A DNA stretch of 64,000 nt. It comes from Oxalobacteraceae sp. CFBP 8761. GTDB taxonomy: Bacteria; Pseudomonadota; Gammaproteobacteria; Burkholderiales; Burkholderiaceae_D. The notes beneath the pieces were generated by a model. The model did no database searches and was not told the origin of the DNA. It worked only from the letters and a program-made list of their open reading frames with translations. The stretch lies in NCBI GenBank assembly GCA_014841595.1, contig JACYUE010000004.1, positions 119,613-183,612 of the forward strand, given 5' to 3'. This document shows positions 8,024-16,850 of this stretch, piece by piece. The position numbers and the translations under genes are program-made. The stretch's first letter is position 1, and the number at the start of each line of letters is the position of its first letter.

Positions 8024-9529
8024 ATGTCCTTCTTGTCGTCCGCTGCGCCCAAACTCGCACCCTGGAAAGTCTTGCTGGTAGACGACGAACCCGACATCCA
8101 CGACATCACCAAACTGACGCTGACGCGCTTTCGCCTCGACGGCCGGGCGCTCGCATTCGTGCATGCCTACAGTGGCGCCGAAGCCAAGGAAATCCTGGCG
8201 CGCGAGAAAGACATCGCGCTCGTGTTCCTCGACGTGGTCATGGAGCGCGAAGACAGCGGCCTGGAAGTGGCGCGCTGGATGCGCCAGGACCTGGACAACC
8301 AGTTCACCCGCATCGTGCTGCGCACCGGTCAGCCGGGCCAGGCGCCGGAAGAGCGCGTGATCGTCGACTACGACATCAACGACTACAAGGAAAAGACCGA
8401 GCTCGATCGCACCAAGCTGTTTACGACGACGTTTGCCGCGCTGCGCGCCTACCGCGACATCATGAAGGTCGAGGAATCGCGCCGCGTCCAGCAAACCTAC
8501 CGCGAAGGCCTGGAACGCGTGATCGCCGCGTCCGCCCACATTTTCCAGCAACGCAACCTGAAGGACTTCGCCAACGGCCTGTTGCTGCAGGTCGTGGCGC
8601 TGCTGCGCCTGGAACAGAGCATGCTGCTGCGCCTGAAGGCGGCCAGCGTGATCACCGGCCAGAGCCAGTACGAAGTGCTGGCCCAGATCGGCGACATGGA
8701 GGGCGACGAGATCGGTCCGGAACTGGTGGCGCAGCTGGACGACGCGCGCCACAACCGCATTTCGCGCCTGCACGGCGACACCTATGTCGGCTATTTCCCG
8801 AACAACAGCGGCAAGGCGTCGCTTCTGGTGCTCAAGGGTGTGGATGAAATCTCGGACATCGATGCGCAAATGCTCGAGGTATTCTGCTCGGGTGTGGCCA
8901 TCGCGTTTGACAACATCCTGCTGAACCAGGAAATTACCGATACCCAGGCCGAACTGATCCTGCGCCTGGGCGACGTCGTCGAATCACGCTCGCACGAGGC
9001 GGGCAACCACGTACGCCGCATGTCCCAGGTCTGCTACATGCTGGCCCAGGCGTCAGGCATGCCCGAAGACGAGACGGCGGTGCTGATGCACGCCGCACCG
9101 ATGCACGACATCGGCAAGATCGCCACGCCCGATGCGGTGCTCCTCAAGCCCGGCAAGCTGACCGATGCCGAGTGGACCATCATGAAGCAGCACCCGACCG
9201 TGGGGCTGCAGATCCTGGACGGCTCGCAGCGCCCCATTTTGAAGGCGGCGGCGGTGATCGCACACCAGCACCACGAAAAATTCGACGGCACCGGCTACCC
9301 GCAAGGCCTGCGCGGGCAGGACATCCACCCGTACGCGCGCATCGTGGCGGTGGCCGACGTGTTCGACGCCCTGAGTCACGCGCGCTGCTACAAGGAAGCG
9401 TGGCCGGCCGCGAAAGTGACGGAACACCTGCGCGAGGTGGCCGGGCACCACCTCGACCCGACCTATGTCGACCTGTTGATCCGCAATATGGACAAGGCGC
9501 TGGCGATCAACGCGCAGTGGCCCGACTGA
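8024..9529 (+). CDS. Response regulator with DUF3369 and HD-GYP c-di-GMP phosphodiesterase domains
   Basis: A 501-residue cytoplasmic signalling protein. The order is REC receiver (residues about 12-135, phosphoacceptor Asp70 in VFLDVVM, acidic pair in VDDEPD), a DUF3369 sensory-like middle (about 155-315), and an HD-GYP domain (about 320-495). The phosphodiesterase motifs are intact: His361-Asp362 in MHDIGK and Gly424-Tyr425-Pro426 in FDGTGYP. It should therefore degrade cyclic di-GMP when the receiver is phosphorylated. I chose the ATG at 8024; a GTG at 7967 is in frame but falls just after the promoter. No cognate kinase is adjacent on the same strand; the GAF kinase at 10584 is the nearest candidate. 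Confidence 0.92.
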   Translation: MSFLSSAAPKLAPWKVLLVDDEPDIHDITKLTLTRFRLDGRALAFVHAYSGAEAKEILAREKDIALVFLDVVMEREDSGLEVARWMRQDLDNQFTRIVLRTGQPGQAPEERVIVDYDINDYKEKTELDRTKLFTTTFAALRAYRDIMKVEESRRVQQTYREGLERVIAASAHIFQQRNLKDFANGLLLQVVALLRLEQSMLLRLKAASVITGQSQYEVLAQIGDMEGDEIGPELVAQLDDARHNRISRLHGDTYVGYFPNNSGKASLLVLKGVDEISDIDAQMLEVFCSGVAIAFDNILLNQEITDTQAELILRLGDVVESRSHEAGNHVRRMSQVCYMLAQASGMPEDETAVLMHAAPMHDIGKIATPDAVLLKPGKLTDAEWTIMKQHPTVGLQILDGSQRPILKAAAVIAHQHHEKFDGTGYPQGLRGQDIHPYARIVAVADVFDALSHARCYKEAWPAAKVTEHLREVAGHHLDPTYVDLLIRNMDKALAINAQWPD

Positions 9530-9554
9530 GCTGCGCTCTAGACGAGCCTATCGA

Positions 9555-10499
9555 TTACTTGAACGCAGCGCGCAGCGCCGACGCATCGAAATAGATTTGA
9601 CGGATCACTGGATGCTCGGCGGCCACTGCGGTTTCGATGCGGCCAATCGCGGCCTCCACCTTGTCGATCGACAGCCCCCGGCGAAACTGGACCGACGCGG
9701 CCAGCAGCACTTCTTCCGGCCCCAGCTGCATCGTGCGCAGGCTGGCCACGCTGTCCAGCGCCGGCTCGCGCAGGAACAGCGCCTTCAATGCGGCCAGCTC
9801 GTCATGGTCGATCGCTTCACCCACGAGCAGGCCACCAGTCTCGCGCGCCAGCATGACGGCGGCGCCGAGCAACAGCAGGCCGATCACGATCGAAGCAGCA
9901 GGGTCAATGTACGGATTGTTGAAATAATGGCCCAGCGCGATGCCGGCGGCGGCAATCCCGAGGCCCAGCAGCGCGGCAGAGTCCTCGATGAAAATCGTGA
10001 AGACCGATGCATCCTTGCTCGCACGGACGGCCTGCCACAGCGTCGCACCGGGTTTGCGCGCCGTGTTCAGCTCCTTGCGCGACACGTTCCAGCTATACCC
10101 TTCGAACAGGGCAGCCACGCCAAGCACGACGTAACTCCACATCGGGTCTTCCAGTGGCGGCGGGTTCTGCAGTGCAGCGACGCCATGGTAGATCGATAAG
10201 CCACCGCCCAGCGAAAACACCGACAGCGCCACGATCAGCGCCCAGAAATACAGCGACTTGCCGTAGCCGAACGGATGCTTGCGGTCAGGCGCGCGGGCGC
10301 TGCGGCGTTCGCCCAGCAGCAGCAGGAATTCATTGCCGGTATCGACAGCCGAGTGGATGCCCTCGGCCACCATCGCCGCACTGCCGGTGATGCCGGCGAC
10401 GATGAATTTGGCCACCGCGATGCCCAAGTTGGCGGCAATGGCCGCATAGATGACTTTTTGCGAGCCCTGGCGTGGCGCGTCTTGCTTGTTTTCGTTCAT
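9555..10499 (-). CDS. Cation diffusion facilitator (CDF) metal exporter
   Basis: A 314-residue inner-membrane metal/proton antiporter with about six transmembrane helices and a cytoplasmic C-terminal domain. Helix 2 carries His49 and Asp53 (EGIHSAVDTGNE), and helix 5 carries the Glu173-Asp174 pair (FIEDSAALLG). The first loop has the RKHPFGYG segment typical of the family. This motif set resembles the SLC30A9-like branch more than ZitB/FieF, so the metal is uncertain. GGAG precedes the ATG at 10499. It converges with the HD-GYP gene (25-base gap) and lies downstream of the GAF kinase on the same strand. Confidence 0.9.
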   Translation of the reverse strand: MNENKQDAPRQGSQKVIYAAIAANLGIAVAKFIVAGITGSAAMVAEGIHSAVDTGNEFLLLLGERRSARAPDRKHPFGYGKSLYFWALIVALSVFSLGGGLSIYHGVAALQNPPPLEDPMWSYVVLGVAALFEGYSWNVSRKELNTARKPGATLWQAVRASKDASVFTIFIEDSAALLGLGIAAAGIALGHYFNNPYIDPAASIVIGLLLLGAAVMLARETGGLLVGEAIDHDELAALKALFLREPALDSVASLRTMQLGPEEVLLAASVQFRRGLSIDKVEAAIGRIETAVAAEHPVIRQIYFDASALRAAFK

Positions 10500-10583
10500 G
10501 GACTCTCCAAATGGGGAGCCAAGCGTAGAGAACCTGCCGCAACCTATCTGTACGGCGCCACACGTGCGCGCACGATCAGGGCC

Positions 10584-12542
10584 TTAGGCAGCCAGTTTTT
10601 CCTTGCGCTGCGAACGGGGGAAACGCAGGTGGTACGTCAGCCCCTGCCCCGGCGCACTCGTGGCCCGCACCGTCCCGCCCAGCGCGCCGGTCACCAGGTT
10701 GTACAGGATGTGCGCGCCCAGGCCACTGCCCCCGGTGCCGCGCCGCGTGGTGAAGAACGGATCGAACAATTTGTCGAGCGTCGCTGCATCCATCCCTGCC
10801 CCATCGTCGGCGTACTCCACCACCACCCAGCCATCGCTGCCCAGCGCGGCGCGCAGCGTGATGTTGCCGGGCTGCTCGTGCTCGAAGCCGTGCACCAGCG
10901 AATTCATGACCATATTGGTGAGGATCTGCGACACGGCCCCGGGAAAGCTCTCGAGCATCAGGTCGGGCGCGCAATCGACCGCGACCTTCACCGGGCGGCC
11001 CTTGAGCTTCGGGTGCAGCGACAGGAGTACCTCGTTCAGGTACGCGCCCAGGTTGAAGCTGCGGATATCGTCCGACGACTGGTCCACCGCCACCTGCTTG
11101 AAGCTGCGCACCAGGTTGGCGGCGCGCTGCGTGTTGGTGGTCATGATGCGCAGCGACTGGTCGACGATGTCGAAGAAGCTCTCCAGGCTCTCCGCGGTCA
11201 TCTCCCCTGCTGCCAGTTCTTCGCGCGTGAGTTTCAGTTCCTGCACCAGGTGGCTCGTGGCCGTGACGCAGATGCCCAACGGCGTGTTGATCTCGTGCGC
11301 CACGCCGGCCACCAGGCGGCCGAGCGACGCAAGTTTTTCCTGCCGCACCAGCTCGGACTGCGCCTCCTGCAGTGCGTGCAGCGCGTCGTTCAGCGCCGCG
11401 TTCTGCTGCTCGAGAGCTTCCTTGGTCTTGCGGATCCTGCGGTCGGCCTGCATGCGCGCAATCGCCACGGCCACGTGGCTGGCCATGAACGCCAGCAGGT
11501 CGAGGTCGGCCTTGCTGTAGACGATCGCCGGGTCGTAGCTCTGCACCACGATCACGCCGTATGGCTGGTCGTTGACCAGCATCGGCGCGCCCATCCAGCT
11601 GGCAATCTCCGTGCTGCCCAGCGGCTCGGCGACGGTGCCGGCGGCAACGAGCGCCTCGAAGCTGGCCACGTCGTGCAGCTGCGCCTGCTTGGTCGACAGG
11701 ATGTGCGAGCACATTGCCTTGCCGAACGGGAAGCGCAGCAGCGGCGGCGCGCTGTCTTTCTGATCAACGAAGTACGGGATGCTGATCTCTTGCGTGCGCT
11801 CGTGGTACAGCCCGATCAGGAAGTTGTCGGCCACCATCAGCTCGCCGATGATGCGGTGCAGGCTGGCGCTGAGCTGGTCGGTGTCGAGCGCCTGCGCCGA
11901 GAGGTCGGCAATCTCGTACAACGCATGCTGGATCTTTTCGGCGCGGCGACGCTCGGCCACCTCGTGCGCCAGCGCGGCCGTGCGCGCCGAGACCGCGCGC
12001 TCGAGCCGGTCCATGCTTTGCAGGCCCTGCAGCGCGTTCGAGACGTGGTTGGCGATCAGCCCGAACAGCGCAATGTCTTCCTCGCTGTAGGTCTGCTCGG
12101 CAGAGTAGCTCTGGATGACGATCGCGCCCAGCGCCTGCTGGTTCTGGTCGAGCAGCGGACAGGCGACAAAGTGCTCCGGCGTGCTGCCGTTGCCCCAGCG
12201 CCCGGCCGCCTTGCGGTGGCGCTCGTTGAAATCGGCCGCCGTCAGCACCAGCCGCTGGCGATTGAGCAGTACCCAGGCCGTGGGCGACTGGTCGGGCGAG
12301 GCGAGCCGGATACGCTCGAGCGGATCGCGCGCGCCGTCGGCTTCGTCGACAAAATAGGGAAAGCGCACGGTGCCGTCTTCGCGGTCGGCCAGTGCCACAT
12401 AGAAGTTGGCCGCATACATGATGCGGCCCAGCGCGCAGTGCACGGCCCGTATGAATGCGGTGATGTCGCTGCAGCTGGTCGAGAGTTGCCCGATATCGAG
12501 CAACATCGACTGCACCGCTTCCAGCCGGTCAAGACGTTCCAT
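10584..12542 (-). CDS. Sensor histidine kinase with two GAF domains
   Basis: A 652-residue soluble sensor kinase without transmembrane segments. The order is GAF1 (about 10-170), a short helical linker (about 175-210), GAF2 (about 215-370), a coiled coil (about 370-400), the dimerisation/phosphoacceptor domain with His416 in VAGVAHEINTPLG, and a HATPase domain with the N box (QILTNMVMNSLVHG), G1 (DDGAGMD) and G2 (GTGGSGLGAHI). GAF domains bind small molecules such as cyclic nucleotides or haem; the ligand here is unknown. GGGGGA precedes the ATG. No response regulator is directly next to it on this strand. Confidence 0.92.
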   Translation of the reverse strand: MERLDRLEAVQSMLLDIGQLSTSCSDITAFIRAVHCALGRIMYAANFYVALADREDGTVRFPYFVDEADGARDPLERIRLASPDQSPTAWVLLNRQRLVLTAADFNERHRKAAGRWGNGSTPEHFVACPLLDQNQQALGAIVIQSYSAEQTYSEEDIALFGLIANHVSNALQGLQSMDRLERAVSARTAALAHEVAERRRAEKIQHALYEIADLSAQALDTDQLSASLHRIIGELMVADNFLIGLYHERTQEISIPYFVDQKDSAPPLLRFPFGKAMCSHILSTKQAQLHDVASFEALVAAGTVAEPLGSTEIASWMGAPMLVNDQPYGVIVVQSYDPAIVYSKADLDLLAFMASHVAVAIARMQADRRIRKTKEALEQQNAALNDALHALQEAQSELVRQEKLASLGRLVAGVAHEINTPLGICVTATSHLVQELKLTREELAAGEMTAESLESFFDIVDQSLRIMTTNTQRAANLVRSFKQVAVDQSSDDIRSFNLGAYLNEVLLSLHPKLKGRPVKVAVDCAPDLMLESFPGAVSQILTNMVMNSLVHGFEHEQPGNITLRAALGSDGWVVVEYADDGAGMDAATLDKLFDPFFTTRRGTGGSGLGAHILYNLVTGALGGTVRATSAPGQGLTYHLRFPRSQRKEKLAA

Positions 12543-12644
12543 ACTTCCCCCTACCTGTTCACAGAATGCATCTGATGATGCGCAGGGGAAATAGTAGCAG
12601 CTTGGGGCCGGACGCAGCAGCTTGCCGCACCCGGCTGTGGCTTT

Positions 12645-13154
12645 TTAGCGCGGTGCGCGGAAGTCGTTCTCGACCCAGGCCTGCGCCGAGCTTGGCGTGA
12701 GCTTGAAGGTAGGCGCCACGCGCACGCGCGCCACCTGCTCGCCCATCTCGTCGGTGGCGGCCAGCATCGCGTACGGATCGTCGTCATCCGGGACGATATC
12801 GAGCGTCACTTTCAGTTCGCCCTGCTCGGTGAAGATGTACAGGTTCTTGTGCAGGATCGCGTGCATGTGCTGCTCGTGGCGGCGAATGACTTCGGACGCC
12901 GTCTTGATCAGCGTGTTGAAGGCATTGGTGTCGAGCGGCTTCGGGTTCTTCTTGTCGCGGCCCATGGTCCAGGGACCGACCAGCGCCGGTTCGGGCTCGC
13001 CATCCTTGTACATCGCCACGGCCCAGCCTTCATCGTCGTCGTTCTTGATCACGCGCGCGGTCCAGCCATTGCCCTGCCACAGCCGGGGTTGCTGCACGGG
13101 GCCGGTGTCCTCGCTGCCGTCGTCGCTCTCGGGGTCCAGCATCTGGTCGTTCAT
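12645..13154 (-). CDS. Conserved-looking hypothetical protein
   Basis: A 169-residue cytoplasmic protein that I do not recognise. It has an acidic N-terminus (DPESDDGSEDTG), a strand-rich segment with WTARVIKNDDDEGWAVAMY, a mid helix with a histidine cluster (VIRRHEQHMHAILHKN), and an acidic patch (IVPDDDDPY). There is no signal peptide or membrane segment. GAGGA precedes the ATG at 13154. Codon use matches the neighbours. It lies about 100 bases upstream of the GAF kinase on the same strand and may share its transcript. Confidence 0.7.
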   Translation of the reverse strand: MNDQMLDPESDDGSEDTGPVQQPRLWQGNGWTARVIKNDDDEGWAVAMYKDGEPEPALVGPWTMGRDKKNPKPLDTNAFNTLIKTASEVIRRHEQHMHAILHKNLYIFTEQGELKVTLDIVPDDDDPYAMLAATDEMGEQVARVRVAPTFKLTPSSAQAWVENDFRAPR

Positions 13155-13266
13155 GGGTCGGTGTCCTCGGCGCTTGCGCGCCCAAAACCACGATCATAGA
13201 GGAAACCGGCCCCATGAAAAAGGCCGCACGACGCTGCCGCGGACGATTGGCTGAAATAGTCGATAA

Positions 13267-13494
13267 CTAAGCCGGACAATCGTCGACGATGCGCGGACAG
13301 CGCCACGACGGGCCGGGTGGCGGCATGATCGGCGGGCCAACAGGGATCGGGCGCGGATCGCCGTTGGGCGCCGGCGTATCGCGGTTGAACGGCGTGATGA
13401 TGATGGGCGGAATGGCCGGTGGCGCCGAGGGCGGATCCTTCGGTCCGCCCGATGCATGGGCCACATCGTGGAAGGCATTGGGCACAGCGTACAT
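13267..13494 (-). CDS. Small proline-rich protein of unknown function
   Basis: A 75-residue frame with about one quarter proline (for example PPAIPPIIITPFNRDTP and GPPIMPPPGPS) and two cysteines near the C-terminus (WRCP, DDCPA). AGGGGGA lies at good spacing before the ATG at 13494, which supports real translation. It has no signal peptide, no membrane segment and no recognisable domain. Proline-rich composition can also arise by chance in GC-rich DNA, so this is a moderate call. Confidence 0.5.
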   Translation of the reverse strand: MYAVPNAFHDVAHASGGPKDPPSAPPAIPPIIITPFNRDTPAPNGDPRPIPVGPPIMPPPGPSWRCPRIVDDCPA

Positions 13495-13710
13495 GGGGTC
13501 CCCCTGAAACAGAGCAGGCTGTCAGTATAGGAAACGCTGCCGTGATTACAAGGACGGAATTCGCGGCGATTCTGGTTGACCCGGCCTATGCACATTTCAT
13601 CCCGTAAATCATGCAGCCTGTCGCACGCGGCTGGCTGCACGCGCGCGCCGCGCATACAGTTCGAGCATGCAAGACCAAACCGCTCAACCCAACCATTCGC
13701 GAGGACTGCC

Positions 13711-14088
13711 ATGAAAAAATACGCCCCCTACGTCATCCTGTTCCTGTTTGCCGCCATGCTGTGGAATGTGTTTACCTGGAGCGGCGACATGACGGTCAAT
13801 CTCGATGGCGACCAGATCGACGGCCCGCTGGGCTTCCTGCTGGCCACGCTGTTCACGGGTGGCGGCATGTTGCTGGCCGTGTTCATCTCGGTGATCACGG
13901 TAGCGGTGCTGGCGGTGGTGTTTGCCGGGGTCGGCGTGATCCTGATCGGCTCGCTGGCGATTGGCGCCCTCGTGCTGGCGCTCGCCATGTCGCCGCTGCT
14001 GCTGCCGCTGGTGGTTGTCGTGGCGCTCGTGTGGTACGCCATGCGCCGGCCGCGCCCGGTCACGCTGGACAAGGCCGCGGCAGCGTAA
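13711..14088 (+). CDS. Small integral membrane protein of unknown function
   Basis: A 125-residue protein with GAGGA before the ATG at 13711. It has an N-terminal hydrophobic segment (YVILFLFAAMLWNVF), a short polar stretch (SGDMTVNLDGDQIDG), and two long hydrophobic segments between residues 48 and 112 that are probably three passes. A positively charged tail (MRRPRPVTLDK) is probably cytoplasmic. It converges with queC with only four bases between the stops. Confidence 0.72.
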   Translation: MKKYAPYVILFLFAAMLWNVFTWSGDMTVNLDGDQIDGPLGFLLATLFTGGGMLLAVFISVITVAVLAVVFAGVGVILIGSLAIGALVLALAMSPLLLPLVVVVALVWYAMRRPRPVTLDKAAAA

Positions 14089-14092
14089 AAGC

Positions 14093-14800
14093 CTAGCGCG
14101 CCACGTACTGCGCGTAACCCCGCGCACGCAGGGCGCACGCCGGGCACGTGCCACAGCCGTGACCCCAGGCGTGCGCCTCGCCCCGCTCACCCAGGTAGCA
14201 GGTGTGCGTATCGAAGCGGATCAGATCGACCAGCGCTTCGCCACCCTCCTGCTCCGCCAGTTCCCAGGTCTGCGCCTTGTCGATCCACATCAGCGGCGTC
14301 TCGACCTTCAGCCGTGTGGCCATGCCGAGGTTGAGCGCCACCTGCAGCGCCTTCATCGTGTCGTCGCGGCAGTCCGGATAGCCCGAGAAATCCGTCTCGC
14401 ACATCCCGCCCACCAGCACGTTCAGCCCGCGCCGGTACGCCACCGTCGCCGCCACCGTCATGAACATCAGATTGCGGCCCGGCACGAACGTATTCGGCAA
14501 ACCGTTTTCCTGCATCTCGATCGCGACATTGCTGGTCAATGCGGTGTCGGAAATTTTGGAAATCAAGGACAGGTCGATCATGTGATCGTCGCCCAGGCGC
14601 GTGTCCCAGTCGGGATTGAGCGCGCGCAGCTTGGCCAGCACGCCGGGGCGCACGGCCAGCTCGATCGCATGGCGCTGGCCATAATCGAAGCCGATCGTCT
14701 CGACCCGCGCATAGCGCTGCAGCGCCCAGGCCAGGCAAGTGGTGGAGTCTTGGCCGCCGCTGAACAGGACGAGCGCGGTGTCGGTGGAGAGGATGGTCAT
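14093..14800 (-). CDS. queC: 7-cyano-7-deazaguanine synthase QueC
   Basis: A 235-residue enzyme that converts 7-carboxy-7-deazaguanine to preQ0 with ATP and ammonia, a step in queuosine tRNA modification. The ATP-pyrophosphatase loop is SGGQDS at residues 14-19. The C-terminal zinc site is complete with Cys201, Cys216, Cys219 and Cys222 ([10 protein letters not shown]). The start at 14800 was set by family length; the reading frame is open further upstream but those residues do not resemble QueC, and no clear ribosome site is visible. No queD, queE or queF lies in the window. It is divergent from tamA. Confidence 0.95.
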   Translation of the reverse strand: MTILSTDTALVLFSGGQDSTTCLAWALQRYARVETIGFDYGQRHAIELAVRPGVLAKLRALNPDWDTRLGDDHMIDLSLISKISDTALTSNVAIEMQENGLPNTFVPGRNLMFMTVAATVAYRRGLNVLVGGMCETDFSGYPDCRDDTMKALQVALNLGMATRLKVETPLMWIDKAQTWELAEQEGGEALVDLIRFDTHTCYLGERGEAHAWGHGCGTCPACALRARGYAQYVAR

Positions 14801-14972
14801 GGTGGTAAAAGGAAGTAAAAGGCAGGGGTCAACCGTCAATTCTGGCACAGATCGCGGGCGCCGTGGCCCATAAAGCGGTGTTTGTCCAGACGCGCGCGCG
14901 CAACATTTCACGTCCGCCATCGACTTTGCCAATCAGTTAAGATGCGAACGAGTCACCCAATGGAGCGTCACG

Positions 14973-16850
14973 TTGTCACGATCGAATCCCCACCTGCGCA
15001 AGGGTCCCCGCCAGCGCACACTTCCTCCGCTGCTGCAACGCTCCCTGCTGGGTGTTGGCGCATTCATGTTTGCCACCGCTGTCCATGCGCAAAGCACCAC
15101 CGGCGTCGATTACACGGTGCGTATCGACGCGCCGCGCGCGCTGGAGGAGTTGCTTGAAGAGAACCTCGACCTGATGCGCTGGCGCGGCAATTCGCGCGTC
15201 GACATCGACCAGCTGCAGCGCCTCGTGAAAGAAGCGCCCGCGCAAGCCACCAGCCTGATCGCCACCGAGGGCTACTATTCACCAAAAGTCTCGGTCGGCC
15301 TCGATACCAGCGGTGCACGCCCGGTTGCGCGCGTGATCGTCGATCCGGGCCAGCCGGTGCTGGTTGGCGACGTCGACCTGGTGTTGCAGGGCTTCGCCGC
15401 TTTTGAAGAAGGCGGCGCGCCGTTCGACGCGGGCGCCCTGCGCAACCGCTGGACGCTGCCGGTGGGCAGCCAGTTCCGCCAGTCCGACTGGGAAGGCGCC
15501 AAGAAAGGCCTGGTGCGCGACATCGCGCAGAGCCGCTTCCCGCGCGCGCGCCTGGTCGAAACCAGCGCGACCGTCGACCCGGATTCGCGCCGCGCGCTGC
15601 TGCGTGTGGTGATCGATTCGGGCCCCGAGATGCGCTTCGGGAACCTGCGTATCCGCGGTCTGAAGCGCTATCCGGCCGAAGTCATCACCAACCTCAACAA
15701 GATCAATCCGGGCGACCAGTACAGCGAAGCCGCGCTGCAGGCGCTGCAATCGCGCGTGCAGGACACCGGTTACTTCGCCAGCGTCGAAGTGAGCGCCGAC
15801 ATGCGCGCCGTGCTCAACGCCGAAATCGCCGACATCAAGGAAGACGCCGACAGCGATGCCGATCCGGCCACGCCCGAGCCGGCGACCGGCCCGACCACGC
15901 TGCCGGTCATCGTGCGCGTTACCGAAAACAAGCAAAAGAACGTCGAGGCCGGCGTGGGCTTTTCGACCGACACAGGCGGCCGCGCGCAGTTGAGCTACGA
16001 CGACCTGAACGTGTTCGGCAAGCGCTTGAAGACTGACCTGATCTACGAACAGAAACGCCAGACCGCCAAGGGCGAACTGTTCTGGCCAACCACGGCCAAG
16101 GGTTACAACGACAGCATCAGCGCCGGTGTCGAGCGCGAAGATCTGCGCGGAGAACTGACCACGCTGGCCAGCGTCGCCGCGCGCCGCGCCTGGGGCTCGC
16201 CGCTGCTGGAGCAAAGCGTGACGCTCGAAGCGCTGACCGAAGAACGCGAAGTCGAGGGCCTCGAACCCACGCGCACCAAGAGCCTGCCGCTGACCTACAG
16301 CATCACCAAGCGCAAACTCGACAGCCTGATCCTGCCGACCAACGGCTATGTGGTCAACGCGCAGCTCGGCGGCGCCGTGCTGCCGATCCTGACGGACGAA
16401 AAATTCCTGCGCATGTACCTGCGCGGCATTTACTACAAGCCGCTGGGCCCGGCCGGCACGCTGATCCTGCGCGGCGAAACCGGCGCCGTGGCCTCGAAAG
16501 AAAAGCTCGGCGTGCCGAGCACCTTCCTGTTCCGCGCCGGCGGCGACCAGTCGGTGCGCGGCTACGGCTATCAGGAGCTGGGTGTGCAGGAAAACGGCGC
16601 GACCGTGGGCGGCCGTTATCTGGCCACCGCCAGCGCCGAATACCAGTACTGGTTCAAGCCGCCCTGGGGCGTGGCCGTGTTCTATGACGTCGGCAATGCC
16701 GCCGACAAGTTCGGCGACCTCAATCCCAAGTCGGGCTATGGCGTGGGCGCGCGCTGGCGCAGCCCGGTCGGTCCGATCAATGTCGACCTGGCCTACGGCC
16801 ACGCGGTGCGCAAGGCGCGCCTGCACTTCTCACTCGGATTCACGTTCTGA
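14973..16850 (+). CDS. tamA: Translocation and assembly module subunit TamA
   Basis: A 625-residue outer-membrane protein of the Omp85 family that works with TamB to insert or assemble outer-membrane proteins and support lipid homeostasis. A signal peptide ends near VHAQ (about residue 40). POTRA repeats fill about residues 45-290, and a surface-antigen beta-barrel fills about 330-625, with the RAGGDQSVRGYGYQELG segment that contains the Omp85 RGY motif and a C-terminal phenylalanine (FSLGFTF). The start is TTG at 14973 with GGAG seven bases upstream, and no ATG suits. The stop overlaps the tamB start by one base. Confidence 0.94.
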   Translation: MSRSNPHLRKGPRQRTLPPLLQRSLLGVGAFMFATAVHAQSTTGVDYTVRIDAPRALEELLEENLDLMRWRGNSRVDIDQLQRLVKEAPAQATSLIATEGYYSPKVSVGLDTSGARPVARVIVDPGQPVLVGDVDLVLQGFAAFEEGGAPFDAGALRNRWTLPVGSQFRQSDWEGAKKGLVRDIAQSRFPRARLVETSATVDPDSRRALLRVVIDSGPEMRFGNLRIRGLKRYPAEVITNLNKINPGDQYSEAALQALQSRVQDTGYFASVEVSADMRAVLNAEIADIKEDADSDADPATPEPATGPTTLPVIVRVTENKQKNVEAGVGFSTDTGGRAQLSYDDLNVFGKRLKTDLIYEQKRQTAKGELFWPTTAKGYNDSISAGVEREDLRGELTTLASVAARRAWGSPLLEQSVTLEALTEEREVEGLEPTRTKSLPLTYSITKRKLDSLILPTNGYVVNAQLGGAVLPILTDEKFLRMYLRGIYYKPLGPAGTLILRGETGAVASKEKLGVPSTFLFRAGGDQSVRGYGYQELGVQENGATVGGRYLATASAEYQYWFKPPWGVAVFYDVGNAADKFGDLNPKSGYGVGARWRSPVGPINVDLAYGHAVRKARLHFSLGFTF

